The notes: a model not told the origin generated them from the sequence alone. A stretch of 64,000 bases of DNA from Streptomyces sp. NBC_01439 (GCF_036227605.1 NZ_CP109487.1:7439501-7503500); one strand, 5' to 3'; counted from the first letter of the stretch, positions 8,105 through 16,605 are shown. Translations and numbers: made by a program.

Positions 8105-8185
8105 TCGTCCCGTATCGCGTCCCCAGATTGTTTGCCCCGTGCCGGCAGCCCGCTGCGCCGCGCACTCGACAGCGACGGAAATCCT

Positions 8186-9232
8186 GTGATCACCACATCA
8201 GGCCTCACGAAGGTCTACCAGTCCCGTGGCCGCGAGGTCACCGCCCTGGACGGCGTCGATCTCCACGTCCGCGAGGGCGAGGTCTACGGAGTCATCGGCC
8301 AGAGCGGCGCAGGCAAATCCTCCCTGATCCGCTGCGTCAACCTGCTGGAGCGCCCCACCACCGGCACGGTGACCGTGGACGGCGTCGACCTCACCGCCCT
8401 CGCCGGCCGCGGCCGCCGCGCGGGCAAGGAGCTCCGCCAGGCCCGCAGCCGCATCGGCATGGTCTTCCAGCACTTCAACCTGCTGTCCTCGCGCACCGTC
8501 CAGGCCAACGTCGAGCTGCCCCTGGAGATCCTCGGCATCTCCGGCCGCGAGCGCTCCCGCAAGGCCCTCGAACTCCTCGACCTGGTCGGCCTCGCCGACA
8601 AGGCCAAGGCCTACCCGACCCAGCTCTCCGGCGGCCAGAAGCAGCGCGTCGGCATCGCCCGCGCCCTGGCCGGCGATCCCAAGGTGCTGCTGTCCGACGA
8701 GGCCACCAGCGCCCTGGACCCCGAGACCACCCGCTCCGTCCTCGGGCTGCTGCGCGACCTCAACCAGCAGCTCGGCCTCACCGTGCTGCTCATCACGCAC
8801 GAGATGGACGTGGTCAAGACCGTCTGCGACTCGGCCGCCCTGATGAAGAACGGCCGGATCATCGAGTCCGGCACCGTCGCCGAACTCCTCGCCACCCCCG
8901 GCTCCGAGCTCGCCGGCGAACTCTTCCCGGTCACCGGCACCGCCACCGGCCCCGACCGCACGGTCGTCGACGTCACCTTCCACGGCGAAGCCGCCGTCCG
9001 GCCGGTCATCTCGCAGCTCTCGCGCACGTACAACATCGACATCTCGATCCTCGGCGCCGCGATGGACACCGTCGCGGGCCGGCAGATCGGCCGCATGCGC
9101 ATCGAACTGCCCGGCGGTTACGAGGACAACGTCGTGCCGGTCGGCTTCCTGCGCGAGCAGGGCCTCCAGGTCGACGTCATCGACGAGATCGACAACGAAC
9201 TGGCCGAGCTGGTCAAGGACGGTGCCAAGTGA
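8186..9232 (+). CDS. metN: Methionine ABC transporter ATP-binding protein
   Basis: A 348-residue ATPase that powers uptake of D/L-methionine. Walker A is GQSGAGKS (residues 38-45), the signature LSGGQKQR begins near residue 147, Walker B is VLLSDEAT (near 166, with Ser where Cys is common), and a switch His lies in LLITHEMD. The last ~80 residues match the NIL/ACT-like methionine-sensing domain that gives trans-inhibition in MetN. GTG at 8186 gives the family length and follows a weak GGAAA; an upstream in-frame ATG (8045) lies inside the structured leader and is rejected. The stop overlaps the metI start. Confidence 0.93.
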   Translation: MITTSGLTKVYQSRGREVTALDGVDLHVREGEVYGVIGQSGAGKSSLIRCVNLLERPTTGTVTVDGVDLTALAGRGRRAGKELRQARSRIGMVFQHFNLLSSRTVQANVELPLEILGISGRERSRKALELLDLVGLADKAKAYPTQLSGGQKQRVGIARALAGDPKVLLSDEATSALDPETTRSVLGLLRDLNQQLGLTVLLITHEMDVVKTVCDSAALMKNGRIIESGTVAELLATPGSELAGELFPVTGTATGPDRTVVDVTFHGEAAVRPVISQLSRTYNIDISILGAAMDTVAGRQIGRMRIELPGGYEDNVVPVGFLREQGLQVDVIDEIDNELAELVKDGAK

Positions 9233-9897
9233 CCTGGTCCGAAATGCAGCCCCTGCTCACCCAGGGCACCTACGACACCCTCTACATGGTGCTGTGGTCC
9301 ACCCTGGTGACCGTGCTCGGCGGCCTGCCCATCGGCATCCTGCTGGTCCTCACCGACAAGGGCGGCCTCCTGCAGAACCAGCCGCTCAACAAGGTCCTCG
9401 GCGTGATCGTGAACATAGGCCGCTCGCTGCCGTTCATCATCCTGCTGATCTTCCTGATCCCGGTCACCACGGCGGTCGTCGGCACCTTCATCGGCCCCAC
9501 CGCCATGATCGTCCCGCTCGCCATCGGCGCCGTCCCCTTCTTCGCCCGGCTCGTCGAGACCGCCGTCCGCGAGGTGGACCACGGTCTCATCGAGGCCGTC
9601 GAGTCCATGGGCGGCGGCATCCCCACCCTGGTCGGCAAGGTGCTCCTCCCGCAGGCCCTGCCCTCCCTGGTCGCCGGTGTCACCACCACCGTCATCACCC
9701 TTGTCGGCTACTCGGCCATGGCCGGCGCCGTCGGCGGCGAAGGACTGGGCTCCAAGGCCATCACCTACGGCTTCCAGCGCTTCGAGACCGGCTTCATGAT
9801 CGCCACCGTCGTGGTCCTGATCGCCCTCGTCACGGTGATCCAGCTGCTCGGCGACGGGGCGGTCCGCCTCCTCGCCCGCCGCGGCAGGGCCGCCTGA
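9229..9897 (+). CDS. metI: Methionine ABC transporter permease
   Basis: A 222-residue permease with five hydrophobic segments. The EAA loop, EAVESMGGGIPTLVGKVLLP (about residues 122-141), docks onto MetN. Start is the GTG of GTGA, overlapping the metN stop by 4 nt, so translation is coupled. Length and the motifs GRSLPFIILL and GGEGLGSKAI fit the MetI family. Confidence 0.93.
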   Translation: MTWSEMQPLLTQGTYDTLYMVLWSTLVTVLGGLPIGILLVLTDKGGLLQNQPLNKVLGVIVNIGRSLPFIILLIFLIPVTTAVVGTFIGPTAMIVPLAIGAVPFFARLVETAVREVDHGLIEAVESMGGGIPTLVGKVLLPQALPSLVAGVTTTVITLVGYSAMAGAVGGEGLGSKAITYGFQRFETGFMIATVVVLIALVTVIQLLGDGAVRLLARRGRAA

Positions 9898-9991
9898 AAA
9901 GACTTTCCCCCCAACAGAGCCCGCACTTGTCGTGCTTGGGCCGCCACCCCAGCAAGTCATCCGTACTTGTTCAGCAAGAAAGGCACTCTTC

Positions 9992-10858
9992 GTGCGTAAG
10001 AACATCAAGCTCACCGCCCTCGCCGCCACGGCCACCGCGCTCGCCCTCGGCCTCACCGCCTGCGGCAGCTCCTCGGACCCGTCGTCGGCGAAGGCCGACG
10101 GCGGCAAGGCCGACGAGAGCAAGCCCCTCGTCATAGCCGCCTCCCCGAGCCCCCACGCCGACGTCCTGAACTTCGTCAAGGACAAGCTCGCGGCCAAGGA
10201 AGGCCTCAAGCTGGAGGTCAAGGAGTTCACGGACTACGTCCTGCCGAACACCGCCACCGAGCAGGGCCAGGTCGACGGCAACTACTTCCAGCACAAGCCG
10301 TACCTCGACGACTTCAACAAGAAGAACAACACCCACGTCGTGCCCGTCGCGAACGTGCACCTGGAGCCCCTCGGCCTCTACTCCAAGAAGATCAAGGCCA
10401 TCGGTGACATCAAGGCCGGCCAGACCATCGCCGTCCCCAACGACACCACCAACGAGGGCCGCGCGCTCCAGCTGCTCGCCGCCAACAACCTGATCACCCT
10501 CAAGGAGGGTGTCGGCACCAGCGCCAAGCTGTCCGACATCACCGACAAGAAGGGCCTGGAGTTCAAGGAGCTGGAGGCCGCCACGGTCCCGCGCGCCCTG
10601 AACGACGTGGACGCCGCGGTCATCAACGGCAACTACGCCCTCGAGGCCAAGCTCTCGCCCGCCAAGGACGCGCTGATCCTCGAGAAGGCCGAGGGCAACC
10701 CCTACGCCAACTTCCTCGCGGTCAAGGACGGCAACCAGAACGACCCGCGGATCCAGAAGCTGGCCAAGCTGCTGAACTCCGACGAGGTCAAGAAGTTCAT
10801 CGAGGAGAAGTACCAGGGCTCGGTCATTCCGGCCTTCGGCGCCCCGGCCGCTTCCTGA
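9992..10858 (+). CDS. metQ: Methionine-binding lipoprotein (NlpA/MetQ family)
   Basis: A 288-residue lipid-anchored substrate-binding protein. The signal peptide ends in the lipobox LTAC (residues 21-24; Cys24 is the lipidated residue), followed by a Ser/Asp-rich tether. The core VIAASPSPHADVL, EVKEFTDYVLPNTA, QGQVDGNYFQHKPYL and IAVPNDTTNEGRALQLL are signature stretches of MetQ proteins. GTG at 9992 follows AAAGG at about 9 nt. It is 94 nt after metI in the same operon, which closes with a strong hairpin terminator. Confidence 0.93.
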   Translation: MRKNIKLTALAATATALALGLTACGSSSDPSSAKADGGKADESKPLVIAASPSPHADVLNFVKDKLAAKEGLKLEVKEFTDYVLPNTATEQGQVDGNYFQHKPYLDDFNKKNNTHVVPVANVHLEPLGLYSKKIKAIGDIKAGQTIAVPNDTTNEGRALQLLAANNLITLKEGVGTSAKLSDITDKKGLEFKELEAATVPRALNDVDAAVINGNYALEAKLSPAKDALILEKAEGNPYANFLAVKDGNQNDPRIQKLAKLLNSDEVKKFIEEKYQGSVIPAFGAPAAS

Positions 10859-10901
10859 ACCGGTATCTCCTGATCCGGTTCCTCCCGAACCGGTCATGAA
10901 T

Positions 10902-10939
10902 CTCGGCCCCGCACGCACCTGACGGCGCGCGGGGCCGAG
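10902..10939 (+). terminator. Hairpin terminator of the metNIQ operon
   Basis: CTCGGCCCCGC (10902-10912) pairs perfectly with 10929-10939, giving an 11-bp GC stem with a 16-nt loop, 43 nt after the metQ stop. There is no T tract, as is common for Streptomyces terminators. Confidence 0.75.
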
Positions 10940-11010
10940 CTCTGCCCGCTTCCGGGCAACCCGACCCTGCACATCACCCGGTCGATGCTGCATGCTGTGG
11001 CCTACGAACC

Positions 11011-11077
11011 GCACGCACGGTCCCGCACGAACGGTCCCGCACCGCGGTCGCATCGCACCACGGTCGCACCACGGTCT
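11011..11077 (+). repeat. Degenerate ~11-14-nt tandem repeat upstream of a GNAT gene
   Basis: About five copies of a GCAC-N3-CGGTC-type unit (GCACGCACGGTCCC, GCACGAACGGTCCC, then shorter versions) lie head to tail, directly before the Shine-Dalgarno of the GNAT gene at 11095. They could be a regulator-binding array or simple slippage. Confidence 0.55.
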
Positions 11078-11094
11078 CAGGCATGGAGCTGCGC

Positions 11095-11784
11095 ATGACT
11101 ACCACCTTCCCGGACGTCACCATCAGCACGGACCGGCTGGTGCTGCGCCCCTTCGAGGAAGAGGACGTCACCGCGCTGACCGAGATGATGAACGACGAGC
11201 ACGTCACCGCCTGGACCGGTGTGCCCCACCCCTACACCCGCGCCGAAGCGCACGCCTGGGCCACCCGGCACTCCCACGCGGAACGCACCGAGGGCCGCGG
11301 CATCGTCTTCGCCGTCACCGAGTTCCTCACCCAGCGCCTCGTCGGCATCGTGCACCTCCAGGGCACCAACTGGCACACCCGCGCCACCGAGGTCGGCTAC
11401 GTCACCGCCCCCTGGGCCCGCGGCGAGGGCTACGCCAGCGAGTCCGTCCTGGCAGTCGCCCAATGGCTCTTCCGCGCCCAGGGGTTCGAGCGGCTCGAAC
11501 TGCGCACCGCCGCCGACAACACCGCCTCGCAGCAGGTGGCCCAGAAGATCGGCTGCATCAGCGAGGGCGTCCTGCGCAACGCGTGGATAGTGCGGACGCA
11601 GACGGTCGACGGCGGTTGGGTCGACACCCGCACCGACCTCATCGTCTGGAGCCTGGTCCCCGAAGACCTCGACGAGGTCGACGGCTACGACAGCTACGGC
11701 AGCTACGACGGATACGCCCGCAGCACCGCCTTCCCGCACCGGGCCGACGCGAACGGCCACCCCGTCGGCGCCGACTGGAACTGA
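11095..11784 (+). CDS. GNAT acetyltransferase, RimJ/RimL type
   Basis: A 229-residue protein. RLVLRPFEEEDV at the start, EVGYVTAPWARGEGYASES (acetyl-CoA motif) and ERLELRTAADNTASQQVAQK with GCISEGVLRN are the classic RimJ/RimL order, a family that acetylates N-terminal amino groups of ribosomal and other proteins. ATG at 11095 has GGAG six nt upstream; the ATG at 11083 overlaps that site. An unusual Tyr/Gly/Asp/Ser tail (residues ~195-215; GYDSYGSYDGYARS) extends beyond the domain. Target unknown. Confidence 0.87.
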   Translation: MTTTFPDVTISTDRLVLRPFEEEDVTALTEMMNDEHVTAWTGVPHPYTRAEAHAWATRHSHAERTEGRGIVFAVTEFLTQRLVGIVHLQGTNWHTRATEVGYVTAPWARGEGYASESVLAVAQWLFRAQGFERLELRTAADNTASQQVAQKIGCISEGVLRNAWIVRTQTVDGGWVDTRTDLIVWSLVPEDLDEVDGYDSYGSYDGYARSTAFPHRADANGHPVGADWN

Positions 11785-11887
11785 ACTGATGACCGGGTAG
11801 TCTCACCGTGCCCGCCCCGACGAAACTTCGCCCGCCCCCCGGCTACCGCTGGGCGGTGCCCCCTGCCAGACCAGGAGACTGACGACG

Positions 11888-13087
11888 ATGGCCGACCGGG
11901 TCACGGTGATCGGCTGGGACGGTTCGCCCCTGACCGCGGGCGCCCGGTCCGCGCTCTCCGCCGCCACCCTCGTGGCCGGCGCCGCGCACCACCTCGCCCT
12001 CCCCGAAGTACCGCCCACCGCGGAGCGCATCCGCCTGGGCAGTGTCGGCCTCGCCGCACGCCGCATCGCCGGCCACCGCGGCACCGCGGTGGTCTTCGCC
12101 GACGGGGACCCGGGCTTCTTCGGCGCCGTACGCGTCCTGCGCGCCCCGGAGCACGGCCTGGAGGTCGAGGTGTTCCCGGCCGTGTCCTCCGTGGCCGCCG
12201 CCTTCGCCCGCGCCGGCATGCCCTGGGACGACGCGCAGGTGGTCGTCGCCCACCCCCGCACCCTGCGCCGCGCGGTCAACGTCTGCCGCGCCCACGCCAA
12301 GGTCGCCGTCCTCACCTCACCCGGCGCCGGCCCCGCGGAACTCGCACTGCTCCTCGAAGGAGTGCACCGCACCTTCGTCGTCTGCGAGGAACTCGGCACG
12401 GACCGGGAGCAGGTGAGCGTCCTCACCTCCGACAAGGCCGCCGACCACAGCTGGCGCGACCCGAACGTCGTCATCGTCATCGGGGGCGGGGGACCGGCCC
12501 CCGCCGAGGCGGGCTGGCTCCTCGGCCAGAGCACCGCCCGGTCCGTCGACCGCGGCTGGGCCGGGCCGCAGGCCGACGCGGGAGAAGGCGAGTCCGCCCA
12601 GCTCCGCGCGGCCCAACTCGCCCGGCTCGGCCCGCGCACCGGCGACCTCCTCTGGGACATCGGCGCCGGATCCGGCGGCGTGGCCGTGGATTCGGCCGCC
12701 CTCGGCGCCGCCGTCATCGCGGTGGACGCCGACCCGGCCGCCTGCGACCGCGTAACTGCCGCCGCCCGCGAGCGCGGAGTGCAGCTGCAGGCCGTCGCCG
12801 GGCGGGCGCCGCAGGTACTGGAGAACCTGCCCGAGCCCGATGTCGTCCGCGTCGGCGGTGGCGGCGCCGCCGTTGTCGCGGCCGTCGCCGAACGCCGTCC
12901 CGAACGGATCGTCAGCCACGCCTCCACCCGCGACGAGGCGGAGGCGATCGGCAGGGCACTCACCGAACACGGTTACGCCGTCGAGTGCGCGCTGCTCCAG
13001 TCCGTCGCCCTGGACACCCGGACCTGGGCCGAACAGGACCGTTCCGTGGTGTTCCTCCTGGCAGCGCAACGCCCCGCCACGCGCTGA
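11888..13087 (+). CDS. cobL: Precorrin-6Y C5,15-methyltransferase (decarboxylating), CbiE-CbiT fusion
   Basis: A 399-residue bifunctional cobalamin-biosynthesis enzyme that methylates C5 and C15 of precorrin-6B and decarboxylates the C12 acetate. Residues 1-~200 are a CbiE-type tetrapyrrole methylase (VTVIGWDGSPLT, VVFADGDPGFFG, FPAVSSVAAAFAR). Residues ~215-399 are a CbiT-type SAM methyltransferase (DIGAGSGGVAVDSA near 257). ATG at 11888 follows GGAG. It is followed by the bluB-cobT fusion on the same strand after a structured 273-nt gap. Confidence 0.93.
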   Translation: MADRVTVIGWDGSPLTAGARSALSAATLVAGAAHHLALPEVPPTAERIRLGSVGLAARRIAGHRGTAVVFADGDPGFFGAVRVLRAPEHGLEVEVFPAVSSVAAAFARAGMPWDDAQVVVAHPRTLRRAVNVCRAHAKVAVLTSPGAGPAELALLLEGVHRTFVVCEELGTDREQVSVLTSDKAADHSWRDPNVVIVIGGGGPAPAEAGWLLGQSTARSVDRGWAGPQADAGEGESAQLRAAQLARLGPRTGDLLWDIGAGSGGVAVDSAALGAAVIAVDADPAACDRVTAAARERGVQLQAVAGRAPQVLENLPEPDVVRVGGGGAAVVAAVAERRPERIVSHASTRDEAEAIGRALTEHGYAVECALLQSVALDTRTWAEQDRSVVFLLAAQRPATR

Positions 13088-13101
13088 GCCGAGGGCCGGG
13101 G

Positions 13102-13107
13102 TAGGCT
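13102..13107 (+). promoter_or_regulatory. -10 element (TAGGCT) for the bluB-cobT leader
   Basis: TAGGCT fits the Streptomyces housekeeping -10 consensus (TAGRAT-like) and would start a transcript near 13114, giving a ~247-nt leader before cobT. No convincing -35 was found. Confidence 0.3.
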
Positions 13108-13186
13108 GGCCGATCGTCGTACCGCTTCGGACCATTCGGGCATCGCGACACCACCGGGACGCGCGACGTGGCGCAGTCCACAGAGG

Positions 13187-13273
13187 ACCGTGACGGTTAT
13201 GGCCGTCACGGTGGCCGACGGGCGCGACAATGCTTACTGGTTGTCGTGCAGGCGCATGCGAGACGAGCTCGTC
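13187..13273 (+). ncRNA. Structured 5' leader of bluB-cobT: three successive inverted repeats
   Basis: Three stems in a row: ACCGTGACGG (13187-13196) with CCGTCACGGT (13203-13212), perfect 10 bp; GCGCGACAA (13222-13230) with TTGTCGTGC (13241-13249), 9 bp with one G-U; and the palindrome GACGAGCTCGTC (13262-13273). Codons across this stretch do not show the GC3 bias of nearby genes, so it is not an N-terminal extension of CobT. None of the conserved cobalamin-riboswitch boxes was found. It may be a regulatory RNA of another class. Confidence 0.4.
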
Positions 13274-13360
13274 GCACCGCAACCCCGCAGGCAAACCGCT
13301 CGGCGGCCTCGTGGGCGACCGGGCGATCGAAGAGGCAACACCGATGGGCGAGGGGTAAGC

Positions 13361-16300
13361 ATGACTGACACCGGCCAGGTCCCGGGCGAGGGTCTCCCGG
13401 ACAGTGCGGGCATGGTGGATCAGCAGAGCGTCCCCGCTCCGGTCCAGATCCCGGCACCGATTCCCGCTGGCTACGCCTTCCAGGACCTCATGGACAACCC
13501 GGCCGAGCCGGAGGACGAGGAACTGCTGCTGATGCCGAGCGGCCAGGGTGCGTGGAGCGACCCGCAGGTCGTCCCGCAGGCCCCCGCCTTCCCCGCCGCG
13601 CCCCAGCTCGGCGAGGTACAGATGTACCCGGACCCGTCCTACGCCGCCGAGCCCGCCTACCCCGAGGCCCCGGTCGCGTACACCGAGTTCCCCCCGCCCG
13701 TGTTCCCCGACGGCGGCTACAGCGCGGGCGCGCACGAGACGGGCGGCCGTGACTCCGGCGCGCTCGACCTCGGCGGGCTCGTCGTACCGCCCCCGGCGGT
13801 CCCCGTCGCCCCGGCGGCCCCCGTCCGGCGCCCCCTGCACATGGGTCCGCCCGTGCCCGAGGCCAACGGCGGAGTCGTACGCTCCCTCGCCGACCGCGGC
13901 CCGGCCGCCGCGCCCGCCCAGGCCGTCCCCATGGCCGCCGTGAGCACCCCGTCGGCGCCCCTCCCGCTGCGCCAGGCAGGACCTCCGACCACGGGACCCG
14001 AGTACCTGGACGTCCCGCGCGCCGAGGCCGCCCCGGTCCCCGCGGCCCAGCCGGGCGAGATCCCGCCGCAGGCCGGTGCGCCGTGGACGCCGGAGCCGGT
14101 GGCGGAGCCCGCCCCGGCACCCGCCGAGGTCGTGGCGCAGCCCGTGGAGCCGGAGCCCGTCCCGGCCCTCGCGGAACCGGCCGTCCAGCCCGAGCCGGTG
14201 GCGGCCGAGCCGCTGCAGCCGGAGCCCGTCGCGGTCGAGCCGGAGCCCGTCGCCGTCGTCGAGCCGGAGCCGGAGCCGGTCGTGGTCGTCCCGGAGCCCG
14301 TCGCCGTCCAGCCGGAGCCGGTCGTGGCGGAGCCGGCCGAGGCCGCGGCCGGGGAGCCCCAGGCCCAGCCCGAGCCGGTGGCCGCCGTGGTGCCCGAGCC
14401 GGTCCAGCCGGAGCCCGTTGCCGAGGTCCAGCCCGCGGCCGAGCCGGAGCCGGTGGTCCCGGCCGAGCCGATCGCGGCCCCGCCGGTTGCGGTGGAGCCG
14501 CAGGCCGAGCCGGTGGCCCCCGTCGAGCCGGTGGCCGCCGTGGTGCCCGAGCCGGTCCAGCCGGAGCCGGGCGCCGAGGCGCAGCCGGCACCGGAGCCCG
14601 AGTCCGAGCCGCAGCCCGAGTCCGTGCCCGAGCCGGCGGCCGTGGAGCCGCAGCCCGAACCCGAGTCCGCGCCCCAGCCCGACCCGGTGGCCCAGCCCAC
14701 CCCGGTGGCCCAGCCCACCCCGGTGGCCCAGGCCGAGCCGGTGGCCGTGGAGCCCCGGCCCGAGGAGGCCGCCCCGGCCGAGCCCGCAGCCGCGGAATCC
14801 GCCGAGCCCGCCGCGGGCGAGGCGGCCCCCGGCTACGCCGACGCCGAGCGCGAGGCCGTCCTGCGCGTCATGCGCGAGCGCCGCGACATCCGCAAGGGCT
14901 TCCGGACCGACCCGATCCCGCACGAGGTGCTGCTCCGCGTCCTGGAGGCGGCCCACACCGCCCCCAGCGTCGGCCACTCGCAGCCGTGGGACTTCGTCGT
15001 CATCCGCTCCGCCGAGACCCGCCGCACGATGCACGAGCTCGCCCAGCGCCAGCGCGAGGCGTACGCGAAGTCGCTGCCCAAGGGCCGGGCGAAGCAGTTC
15101 AAGGAACTCAAGATCGAGGCCATCCTCGACACCCCGGTGAACATCGTCGTCACCGCCGACCCCACCCGGGGCGGACGCCACACCCTCGGCCGGCACACCC
15201 AGCCGCAGATGGCCCCGTACTCCTCGGCCCTCGCCGTCGAAAACCTCTGGCTCGCCGCGCGCGCCGAAGGCCTCGGGGTCGGCTGGGTCAGCTTCTTCGA
15301 CGAGCGCGAGATGGTCCGCGAGCTGGGCCTGCCCGAGCACCTCGAGGTCGTCGCCTACCTCTGCGTCGGCTACGTCGACGAGTTCCCCGAGGAGCCCGAG
15401 CTGGCCCAGGCCGGCTGGTCGCAGCGCCGCCCGCTCTCCTGGGTGGTCCACGAGGAGACCTACGGCCGCCGCGCGCTGCCCGGTGAGGAGCCGCACGACC
15501 TGCTCTCGGAGACGGTCGCCAGCATCCGTCCGCTCGACGCGAAGGCCCTGGGCGAGGCCTGGGAGCGCCAGAAGCGCATGACCAAGCCCGCAGGGGCCCT
15601 GGGCATGCTGGAGATCATCTCCGCCCAGCTGTCCGGCCTCTCCCGGGTCTGCCCGCCGCCGATCCCGGAGCCGGCCGCGGTCGCGATCTTCGCCGGTGAC
15701 CACGGCGTGCACGCCCAGGGCGTCACCCCGTGGCCGCAGGAGGTCACCACCCAGATGGTGGCCAACTTCCTTGGCGGCGGAGCGGTCTGCAACGCCTTCG
15801 CCAACCAGGTCGGCGCCGAGGTCTGCGTGATCGACGTCGGCGTCGCGGGCGACCTCCCCGCCACCCCCGGCCTCCTGCCCCGCAAGGTCCGCCCCGGCAC
15901 GGCCGACCTCTCCACCGGCCCGGCGATGACCCGCGAGGAAGCCGTCGCGGCCATCGAGGTCGGCATCGAGACGGCCCGCGACCTGGTGGCGGCCGGCAAC
16001 AAGGCCCTCCTCACCGGCGAGATGGGCATCGCCAACACCACGGTCTCGGCGGCCCTGATCTCCGTCTTCACCGGCGTGGACCCGGCCGAGGTCACGGGCC
16101 GCGGCACGGGCATCAACGACGAGACGCACGCCCGCAAGGTCGAGGTCGTCCGCCGCGCCCTGGAGCTCCACCAGCCCGACCCGGCGGACCCGATCGGCGT
16201 CCTGGCGGCCATCGGCGGCCTGGAGCACGCGGCCATCGTCGGCCTGCTCCTCGGCGGTGCGTCGCTGCGCACCCCGGTGATCCTGGACGGCGTCAGCGCC

Positions 16301-16549
16301 GGAGCCGCCGCCCTGGTGGCCCGCGCCATCGCCCCCGAGTCCCTGTCGGCCTGCATCGCGGGCCACCGCAGCGCCGAGCCGGGCCACGTCGCCGCGCTCA
16401 ACAAGCTGGGCCTGCGCCCGCTGGTCGACCTGGACCTCCGCCTCGGCGAGGGCACGGGCGCCCTGCTCGCCCTCCCCCTGGTCCAGAGCGCGGCCCGCGC
16501 GATGCACGAGGTCGCCACGTTCGACTCGGCGGGCGTGACGGAGAAGTAG
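13361..16549 (+). CDS. cobT: Fusion: low-complexity N-terminus + BluB (DMB synthase) + CobT phosphoribosyltransferase
   Basis: A 1062-residue protein joining two successive steps of lower-ligand formation for vitamin B12. Residues 1-~490 are Pro/Glu/Val/Ala-rich, with dozens of PEPV-type repeats and an internal duplication around VVPEPVQPEP. Residues ~490-710 are a flavin nitroreductase-fold BluB domain (RERRDIRKGF, APSVGHSQPWDF, GLGVGWVSFFD), which makes 5,6-dimethylbenzimidazole from FMN. Residues ~715-1062 are CobT (KPAGALGMLE, FAGDHGVHAQGV, GEMGIANTT), which attaches ribose phosphate to it. ATG at 13361 follows GAGGGG. Direct channelling of the base between domains is plausible. The acidic N-terminus has no assigned function. 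Confidence 0.9.
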   Translation: MTDTGQVPGEGLPDSAGMVDQQSVPAPVQIPAPIPAGYAFQDLMDNPAEPEDEELLLMPSGQGAWSDPQVVPQAPAFPAAPQLGEVQMYPDPSYAAEPAYPEAPVAYTEFPPPVFPDGGYSAGAHETGGRDSGALDLGGLVVPPPAVPVAPAAPVRRPLHMGPPVPEANGGVVRSLADRGPAAAPAQAVPMAAVSTPSAPLPLRQAGPPTTGPEYLDVPRAEAAPVPAAQPGEIPPQAGAPWTPEPVAEPAPAPAEVVAQPVEPEPVPALAEPAVQPEPVAAEPLQPEPVAVEPEPVAVVEPEPEPVVVVPEPVAVQPEPVVAEPAEAAAGEPQAQPEPVAAVVPEPVQPEPVAEVQPAAEPEPVVPAEPIAAPPVAVEPQAEPVAPVEPVAAVVPEPVQPEPGAEAQPAPEPESEPQPESVPEPAAVEPQPEPESAPQPDPVAQPTPVAQPTPVAQAEPVAVEPRPEEAAPAEPAAAESAEPAAGEAAPGYADAEREAVLRVMRERRDIRKGFRTDPIPHEVLLRVLEAAHTAPSVGHSQPWDFVVIRSAETRRTMHELAQRQREAYAKSLPKGRAKQFKELKIEAILDTPVNIVVTADPTRGGRHTLGRHTQPQMAPYSSALAVENLWLAARAEGLGVGWVSFFDEREMVRELGLPEHLEVVAYLCVGYVDEFPEEPELAQAGWSQRRPLSWVVHEETYGRRALPGEEPHDLLSETVASIRPLDAKALGEAWERQKRMTKPAGALGMLEIISAQLSGLSRVCPPPIPEPAAVAIFAGDHGVHAQGVTPWPQEVTTQMVANFLGGGAVCNAFANQVGAEVCVIDVGVAGDLPATPGLLPRKVRPGTADLSTGPAMTREEAVAAIEVGIETARDLVAAGNKALLTGEMGIANTTVSAALISVFTGVDPAEVTGRGTGINDETHARKVEVVRRALELHQPDPADPIGVLAAIGGLEHAAIVGLLLGGASLRTPVILDGVSAGAAALVARAIAPESLSACIAGHRSAEPGHVAALNKLGLRPLVDLDLRLGEGTGALLALPLVQSAARAMHEVATFDSAGVTEK
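14084..14830 (+). repeat. PEPV-type coding repeat tract in the CobT fusion
   Basis: About 250 codons of imperfect repeats of Pro-Glu-Pro-Val/Ala units (GAGCCGGTG, GAGCCCGTC and similar). It includes a duplicated block (PVAAVVPEPVQPEP at two places) and a triple VAQPTP/VAQAEP run near 14691-14745. Such tracts change length by recombination or slippage. Confidence 0.85.
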
Positions 16550-16561
16550 CCCCGGTCTCCC

Positions 16562-16605
16562 GGGGCTCCGCCCCGGACCCCGCGCCTCAATCGCCGGCGG
16601 GGCTG
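16562..16605 (+). repeat. Dispersed GC-rich intergenic repeat, copy 1
   Basis: Contains GGGGCTCCGCCCCGGACC, then GCGCCTCAA and CGCCGGCGGGGCTG. The same element recurs inverted at 16765-16808 and 50957-51000, and directly at 56430-56474, always outside genes. It begins 12 nt after the cobT stop. Confidence 0.75.

Noticed and set aside
7983..8185. SAM riboswitch before metN
   Set aside because: None of the SAM-I, SAM-II or SAM-IV core sequences is visible; a leader-peptide mechanism fits better.
8045..8185. Upstream ATG at 8045 as the metN start
   Set aside because: It would add 47 residues not found in MetN proteins and lies within the structured leader; GTG 8186 gives the family length.
13088..13360. 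Cobalamin riboswitch before cobT
   Set aside because: The conserved GCCACTG, AAC/GGTAA and final GTCAGGA-A-ACC boxes were not found; only unclassified stems are present.
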